A stretch of DNA of 64,000 nt, from contig NZ_PVMZ01000010.1 of NCBI RefSeq assembly GCF_003001815.1, positions 248,001 through 312,000 of the forward strand, read 5' to 3'. Position numbers and translations under genes: made by a program. The notes below the pieces were generated by a model that saw only the letters and a program-made list of their open reading frames with translations, searched no databases and was not told where the DNA came from. Source of the stretch: Actinoplanes italicus (GTDB taxonomy: Bacteria > Actinomycetota > Actinomycetes > Mycobacteriales > Micromonosporaceae). Shown here one piece after another: positions 59,513-64,000 of this stretch. Position 1 is the first letter of the stretch. Each line of letters starts with the position of its first letter.

Positions 59513-61951
59513 TCACCGCTGGGAGGCCCAGAGCAGCGCCCGGCCCAGCTGGGACTGCAGGCCCTTGGCGTGCAGCCGCCAGATCGGGTCGGTGCCGATC
59601 AGCACGACGCCGTTGCCGGCCGCCGTGGTGCCGCTGACGATCGCGGCCTGCCCGGCCGCCTCGGACTGGCCGCCGGGTCCGGTGGCGGGAGCCCACCAGC
59701 CCGACAGCAGCGGATCGGCGGCGTACGCCTGCTCGATGTTCACCCCGGCGCCGAGCCCGGTGTACCAGACGGGCTGGGCGACGAACGAGTGCGGCAGCGC
59801 GCCGGAGGTGACCGCACCGCCGCTGTTGACCACGTTCACCACGCCGCTGGCCAGGCCCGGCCCGGCGTGCGCGGTGACGCTGAGCAGCCCGGCCGCGTTG
59901 CTGAACGCCGGCCCGGCCGTCTCCAGGCCGACCACACCGCCGCCGCGCGCGAGGAACGCGTCGAGGGCGGCCCGGTTCTCCGCGGTCAGCGTGGCCGGGT
60001 TGAGAGTGCTCGCCACGAGCAGCACGTCCACGTCGTCGGTGAGGGTGGTGGCCAGCGTCGCCGGGGTCACCTGCCGGGCCGCGAAGCCGGTGGCGGCCAG
60101 GGTGTCACGCGCCTCCACCGTGCCGGCGAACGCGACGACGACCGGGTCGAGCAGCGTTCCCGACCAGTGGCGCGGCGCCCGCTCGAAGGTCACCCGGAAC
60201 TCGCGGACCGAGGCCGCGACCAGACTCTGGTGCTTCGGAGACCAGGGGACGACGATCGAGCCGTCGGCCAGCCGGTACACCTGCGCGCCCTGGGCGAGCA
60301 GGGCGTTGACGGCACGCAGGTCGGTGGCGTCCTGCGGGTCGAGCCGGTAGCCGGCCCGGCCGTCCGGGTGACCGCCGCGGGCCACACCGTCGTGGACACG
60401 CTCCAGCGGCACCCTCGGCAGCTCGTTCCACAGGGTGTCGACGGTGGCGCCCCAGGTCAGGCCCTGACTCCAGGCGGCCGGCCCGGCATACAGGTCCGAG
60501 ACCCTCTCGGTGATGTCGGCGCCCGGCTCCAGCAGGGAGTTGACGATCCCGCGTTTCGGCTGATGAAGATCAATGACATAGGACCCGCCGGGGTACGACC
60601 TACCGGCGGCCCGGAACGAGCGCTCCGCCCGCCAGACCCGGCCACCACTGCCGATCAGCAGGTCGACAAGGCGTGCCGCGGCGGCCTCCGAATGCTGACG
60701 GTCACCGGCCGGGATGACGTACGAGCGCGGGAACTCGGTGCGGTAGTCGTCCTCCGGGCCCCAGCCGGGCACGTAGCCGTCCGGCAGGTCGCGCAGCGGC
60801 TCACCGGCCCAGCCGCGCCGATACACCTCGGCCTGATCGAAGATCACCCGCGTACGGTGGTCCTGGATGTACTGCAGCGACTTCTTGATCGCCACCTCGT
60901 GGACGTCGGTGTTGATGCCCGAGCGGCGGCGCTTCTCCTCCGGTGTGAGGTTGCCGCGCGGGTTGAGCGGGGCCTCGATGGTGTACGGGATGCTGCTCTG
61001 CAGCAGCGAGAACGACGGCACGTAGATCGGCGGGAAGTCGTCCCACACACCCGGCTCGTCGTCACGGAACGGGATTCGCGCGCTCTGCGTCTCGGCGTAC
61101 CCCAGGTCCTTGAGTCCCTGTTCGATGCCGAGAGCGTTCGGCAGCGCGTGCTTGATGAAAAGGTCGTACTCGTTGTTGACATTGTGCGGCGGGGTGCTCG
61201 GGTGCAGCAGCGTCGGGCTCACGTACCCGTGCAGGTCGAGCGTGATGATCGGCTTGACCCCGACCGCGAGTTCCCGGATCAGGTTGGTCTCCGGCTGCGA
61301 CACGATCGTCAGGTCGCGGTTCAGGTCGTAGCCGTTGGCGTTCGCCCTGGTCCCGGCGACCCGGCCGTCGGGGTTCGAGGTGACGTTGAAGACCAGCCGG
61401 TTGCGGCGCAGCAGCGTCTCGACCGCCGGGTCGGTGCTGGTCGAGTACTCCTCGATGACCCGCAGGGCCGCGTCGGTGCCCTCCCACTCGTTGCCGTGGA
61501 TGTTCGCGTTGACGAACAGTGGGGTCTTGTAGGAGCTCAGCAGCTTCCGGTCGGCGCGTGCCCGTACCGGGTCATCCTCGATCTGCCGTTTCCACCGCTC
61601 CTGCCGTTGCGCCTCGGCGCGGGACTCGGGCGCCGTCACGGTGACCACGTACAGGTCGTAGCCACCGGAGGATCGGCCCGCGACCCGGGCCGACACCCGG
61701 TCGCTCGACGCCTGCAGCGCGTTCAGCTTCGGCGCGATGTCGTCGTAGGGGATGACACCGATCGGCAGCGACGCGTCGGCCGGGTTGTCCGGCCAGACCG
61801 GCAGCGTGTTGCGCTGCGGGTAACCGTCGATGTCGGTGATGCGCGGCGCTTGTGGCGGGATCGCGGGCAGGGCGTCGGCCCGGGCGGGCAGGGCCCACCC
61901 GGTGACGACGAGGGAGGCTGCCGCGGTGGAGGCGGCGAGTCTTCGCAACAT
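59513..61951 (-). CDS. Secreted M14 zinc carboxypeptidase
   Basis: A protein of 812 residues. Residues 1-25 are a signal peptide (ending PARA). The M14 domain (about 60-390) has the zinc motif HGNE with H152 and E155, the third ligand H241 (TLDLHGYVS), and NRD near 211-213. The catalytic glutamate is probably in YTIEAPLN. The C-terminal half (about 400-812) includes a glutamine-amidotransferase-like alpha/beta domain (VDVLLVASTLNPATLTAENRAALDAF). It trims C-terminal residues from peptides outside the cell. ATG 61951 is the start; TTG 61978 in frame is an alternative. Confidence 0.9.
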   Translation of the reverse strand: MLRRLAASTAAASLVVTGWALPARADALPAIPPQAPRITDIDGYPQRNTLPVWPDNPADASLPIGVIPYDDIAPKLNALQASSDRVSARVAGRSSGGYDLYVVTVTAPESRAEAQRQERWKRQIEDDPVRARADRKLLSSYKTPLFVNANIHGNEWEGTDAALRVIEEYSTSTDPAVETLLRRNRLVFNVTSNPDGRVAGTRANANGYDLNRDLTIVSQPETNLIRELAVGVKPIITLDLHGYVSPTLLHPSTPPHNVNNEYDLFIKHALPNALGIEQGLKDLGYAETQSARIPFRDDEPGVWDDFPPIYVPSFSLLQSSIPYTIEAPLNPRGNLTPEEKRRRSGINTDVHEVAIKKSLQYIQDHRTRVIFDQAEVYRRGWAGEPLRDLPDGYVPGWGPEDDYRTEFPRSYVIPAGDRQHSEAAAARLVDLLIGSGGRVWRAERSFRAAGRSYPGGSYVIDLHQPKRGIVNSLLEPGADITERVSDLYAGPAAWSQGLTWGATVDTLWNELPRVPLERVHDGVARGGHPDGRAGYRLDPQDATDLRAVNALLAQGAQVYRLADGSIVVPWSPKHQSLVAASVREFRVTFERAPRHWSGTLLDPVVVAFAGTVEARDTLAATGFAARQVTPATLATTLTDDVDVLLVASTLNPATLTAENRAALDAFLARGGGVVGLETAGPAFSNAAGLLSVTAHAGPGLASGVVNVVNSGGAVTSGALPHSFVAQPVWYTGLGAGVNIEQAYAADPLLSGWWAPATGPGGQSEAAGQAAIVSGTTAAGNGVVLIGTDPIWRLHAKGLQSQLGRALLWASQR

Positions 61952-62005
61952 GCCCGCGATCGTTGATCCGTCCAACAAGGACTGTCAATGTTCAAGCACA
62001 CATAG

Positions 62006-62022
62006 CCTATTGATTGAATAGG
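62006..62022. promoter_or_regulatory. AT-rich inverted repeat upstream of the carboxypeptidase gene
   Basis: CCTATTGATTGAATAGG has perfect six-base arms around five bases, in the most AT-rich stretch of the area. It lies between the ankyrin stop and the carboxypeptidase start and could be an operator for the latter. Confidence 0.4.
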
Positions 62023-62040
62023 ATATAGGATCCGGGCGCC

Positions 62041-62430
62041 TCAGGACCGGAAGAGGAGGTGGCCACCCGCCTCGGCCCACTCCAGGGCCGTCCGGCCGTG
62101 ACCGCCGTCCTCGCGCAACCGCGGATCGGCACCGGCGGCCAGGAGTTCGCGCACCGAGTCCTGGTGGCCCCAGCAGGCGGCGGCACACAGTGGCAGTCCC
62201 TCGTCGCCGTGTCCGCTCTCCCGATTGGGGTCGGCACCGGCCGCCAGCAGCACGCGCACGTTCGCCGGCCGGTTCTGCACGCTGGCCCGATACAGCGGCG
62301 TGGTCCCGTCCCGGCCGGGCAGATCCGGGTCGGCCCCGGCCCGCAGCAGCTCGCCGATCCGCTGCGGTGTGCCGGAACCGGCCGCACTCACCAGCCGGCT
62401 CTGCAGCTTCTTACGCCGGCGCCGCTTCAT
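62041..62430 (-). CDS. Ankyrin-repeat protein
   Basis: A protein of 129 residues with a basic N-terminus (MKRRRRKKLQSRL). Three ankyrin repeats are visible: RIGELLRAGADPDLPGRDGTTPLYRAS, NVRVLLAAGADPNRESG followed by EGLPLCAAACWGH, and SVRELLAAGADPRLREDGGHGRTALEWA. It is a binding protein; the partner is unknown. It has no signal peptide. ATG 62430 is the only reasonable start, and its ribosome site is weak. Confidence 0.85.
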   Translation of the reverse strand: MKRRRRKKLQSRLVSAAGSGTPQRIGELLRAGADPDLPGRDGTTPLYRASVQNRPANVRVLLAAGADPNRESGHGDEGLPLCAAACWGHQDSVRELLAAGADPRLREDGGHGRTALEWAEAGGHLLFRS

Positions 62431-62598
62431 CGGAGCATCTCCACACGACTGATTCTTCCTGTCGTTCTGCGTGGGCTTCCAGGAAGGTCGCTGCTTGCAT
62501 GTGAGTAGGAAAGCCTTGTTCCTTCGACGGTTGGTGCGTAGACAGAGATGCGGGACGCCGGAATTCGTGTTCGTCATGGTCGCGGGTGGGGAGGGTCG

Positions 62599-64000
62599 GT
62601 GGCGAACGGTCCGCACGCGCTGGTCGGCCGGGCGCCGGAGCAGGCGACTATCAGCGGCCTGCTCGACCAGGCGGTCGACGGCGGCGCCGCGCTGGTGATC
62701 CGGGGTACGCCCGGCGTGGGCAAGTCGGCGCTGCTGGAGTGGGCCGCCACGACGGCCGGTGACAAGTTCCGCGTGCTGCGGGCGATCGGGTCGGTCACCG
62801 AGTTCGGGCTGCCGTACGCGGCCCTGCATCAGGTGATGCGCCCGGTGCTCGGGCATCGCAACCGGCTGACACCGAAGTACCGGCTCGCTCTGGAGGTCGC
62901 GTTCGGACGTACCTCGGGAGCGTCCCCCGACCTCTACACGGTGGCGATGGCGGTGCTCGAACTGCTGGCGGAGGTGGCCGCCGACCGGCCGGTCCTGCTG
63001 CTCGCCGACGACGCGCAGTGGATGGACCTGGCCAGCCAGCAGGCCATGGCTTTCCTCGCCCGGAGGGTCGCGGCCGACCGGATCGTCCTGCTGGCCACCC
63101 ACCGCGACACCGAGTCGGGCCTGCTGCTGGACGCGGCGATCCCGTCGGTGGAGATCGCCCCGCTGGACGACGACGCGGCGGCCGCACTGCTCGACGGGGT
63201 GGCCGGCGGGCTGGATCCGGGTGTCCGGTCGCAGCTGCTCGACGCGGCGTGCGGCAACCCGCTGGCCCTGCTGGAGCTGCCGCGCGCGGTCGGCGCCTAC
63301 TGGGGAGTGAACGGTGACCGCCTGCCGCTGACCGCCCGGCTGGAGAGTTCGTTCCTGGCTCGAATCGGCGAGTTCGACGCCGCGAGCGCCACGGTGCTGG
63401 AGGTGGCGGCGCTCAGTGACGCCGACGACGTGGCCGAGATCGTCGCGGCCGCCGGGCTGCTGTCGCCGCGCGATTCCGTGCCGTCACTCGATCCGGCCGT
63501 GTCGGCGGGGCTGATCGTGGTGGACGGCGCATCGGTGCGATTCCGGCATCCGCTCATCCGGTCGGCCGTCCTGCAGCGGCTCGGCCCTGACCGGCGGCGT
63601 GCCTGTCATGCCGCGCTGGCCCGGGTGATGGTGGACCGGCCGGAACGGTCGGTGTGGCACCGGGCCGGGGCGGCGCTGTGGCCGGACGCGGCGCTCGCGG
63701 AGGAACTCGAACGGCACGCCGAGCAGGCGATCCGGCGCGGGGCGCCGGCCAACGCGGTGCCGGCGCTGGAACAGGCCGCGCAGCTCTCGGTCGAGCGTGG
63801 CGACAAGGAGGCCCGCACGTACCGGGGGGCCGCGCTCGCGTACACGGTGGGGCAGTTCGAGACCGGCGAACGGCTGCGCCGGCACCACCGTGATCTCGTG
63901 GAGTCCCAGCACGACGGGCTGCGGCACGAGTGGCTCAACGAGCTGGCCGACGGTGACCGCGGAGGTGAGCAGCGCATTCACTCGCTGCTCGAGTTCGCCG
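62599..64000 (+). CDS. LAL-type LuxR-family regulator, N-terminal AAA part (truncated by window)
   Basis: The frame is open from GTG 62599 to the window edge (467 codons seen). It begins LVGRAPEQATISGLLDQAV, then Walker A RGTPGVGKSALLEW and Walker B VLLLADDAQWMDLAS, which is the STAND-type ATPase of the large ATP-binding LuxR regulators. Later parts (CGNPLALLELPRAV; FRHPLIRSAVLQ) are typical of the same family. The DNA-binding LuxR helix-turn-helix should lie beyond the window. GGGGAGGG stands just before the GTG. These regulators often control secondary metabolism or sugar use. Confidence 0.88.
   Translation, partial: MANGPHALVGRAPEQATISGLLDQAVDGGAALVIRGTPGVGKSALLEWAATTAGDKFRVLRAIGSVTEFGLPYAALHQVMRPVLGHRNRLTPKYRLALEVAFGRTSGASPDLYTVAMAVLELLAEVAADRPVLLLADDAQWMDLASQQAMAFLARRVAADRIVLLATHRDTESGLLLDAAIPSVEIAPLDDDAAAALLDGVAGGLDPGVRSQLLDAACGNPLALLELPRAVGAYWGVNGDRLPLTARLESSFLARIGEFDAASATVLEVAALSDADDVAEIVAAAGLLSPRDSVPSLDPAVSAGLIVVDGASVRFRHPLIRSAVLQRLGPDRRRACHAALARVMVDRPERSVWHRAGAALWPDAALAEELERHAEQAIRRGAPANAVPALEQAAQLSVERGDKEARTYRGAALAYTVGQFETGERLRRHHRDLVESQHDGLRHEWLNELADGDRGGEQRIHSLLEFA

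Overview
The window is high-GC DNA (roughly 70 % by eye) with frequent GTG and TTG starts, stop/start overlaps of the GTGA or ATGA type, and many actinobacterial families: PadR, XRE with a repeat domain, BTAD-type regulator, ECF sigma with a DGPF partner, LAL-type LuxR, YcnI/CopCD and NgcEFG-like transport. It reads as a chromosomal segment of a filamentous actinomycete, most likely a Micromonosporaceae member such as Actinoplanes. The genus is inferred from gene content only. I found no complete tRNA or rRNA gene, CRISPR array, transposase or phage gene.

Layout. 1-8.0 kb: the 3' end of a GH13 alpha-glucosidase, four tandem 61-bp repeats, an amino-acid and peptide group (M24 peptidase, ThrE-like exporter, APC permease, small membrane protein, M20 peptidase), a GT8 glycosyltransferase with an anomalous tail, and a RibD-type reductase. 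8.0-13.4 kb: an AraC regulator, an HNH-like protein, a PadR/ABC-ATPase/FtsX-permease operon with two overlapping palindromes at its promoter, and an NADPH:FMN reductase. 13.7-22.2 kb: a protein of unknown function, a BTAD-type regulator with a proline-rich tail, a DeoR remnant, a frameshifted WD40 gene, a DGPF protein plus ECF sigma pair, a GIY-YIG protein and a SagB-type oxidoreductase.

22.2-29.2 kb is an amino-sugar locus. A BadF/NagK-type kinase diverges from an RpiR regulator, SIS protein, NgcEFG-like ABC importer and a secreted GH16 enzyme with a CBM5/12-like module. 29.8-35.5 kb carries a TIR/NB-ARC/TPR protein followed closely by a GH3 beta-glycosidase and an SDR-fold protein without its catalytic triad.

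35.9-51.1 kb is the most coherent system. A nine-gene operon (kduI, kduD, a ribose-type ABC importer with two permeases, an aldehyde dehydrogenase, eda, kdgK) would take up and degrade a uronate-derived sugar to pyruvate and glyceraldehyde-3-phosphate. A divergent IclR gene lies at its head. GTTC-N8-GAAC sites occur before the operon, before a lone 4-oxalocrotonate-type tautomerase, and before a 1417-residue secreted protein that fuses ThuA, a copper-radical-oxidase domain and two LamG modules. This suggests one regulon joining an extracellular oxidase to intracellular uronate catabolism.

51.3-64 kb: YcnI and CopCD copper proteins, a pentapeptide-repeat protein, an XRE regulator, an anti-sigma-type ATPase, an aldo/keto reductase, a protein-kinase-like protein, an SLT-like secreted protein, an M14 carboxypeptidase, an ankyrin protein and the start of a LuxR-type AAA regulator cut by the window edge.
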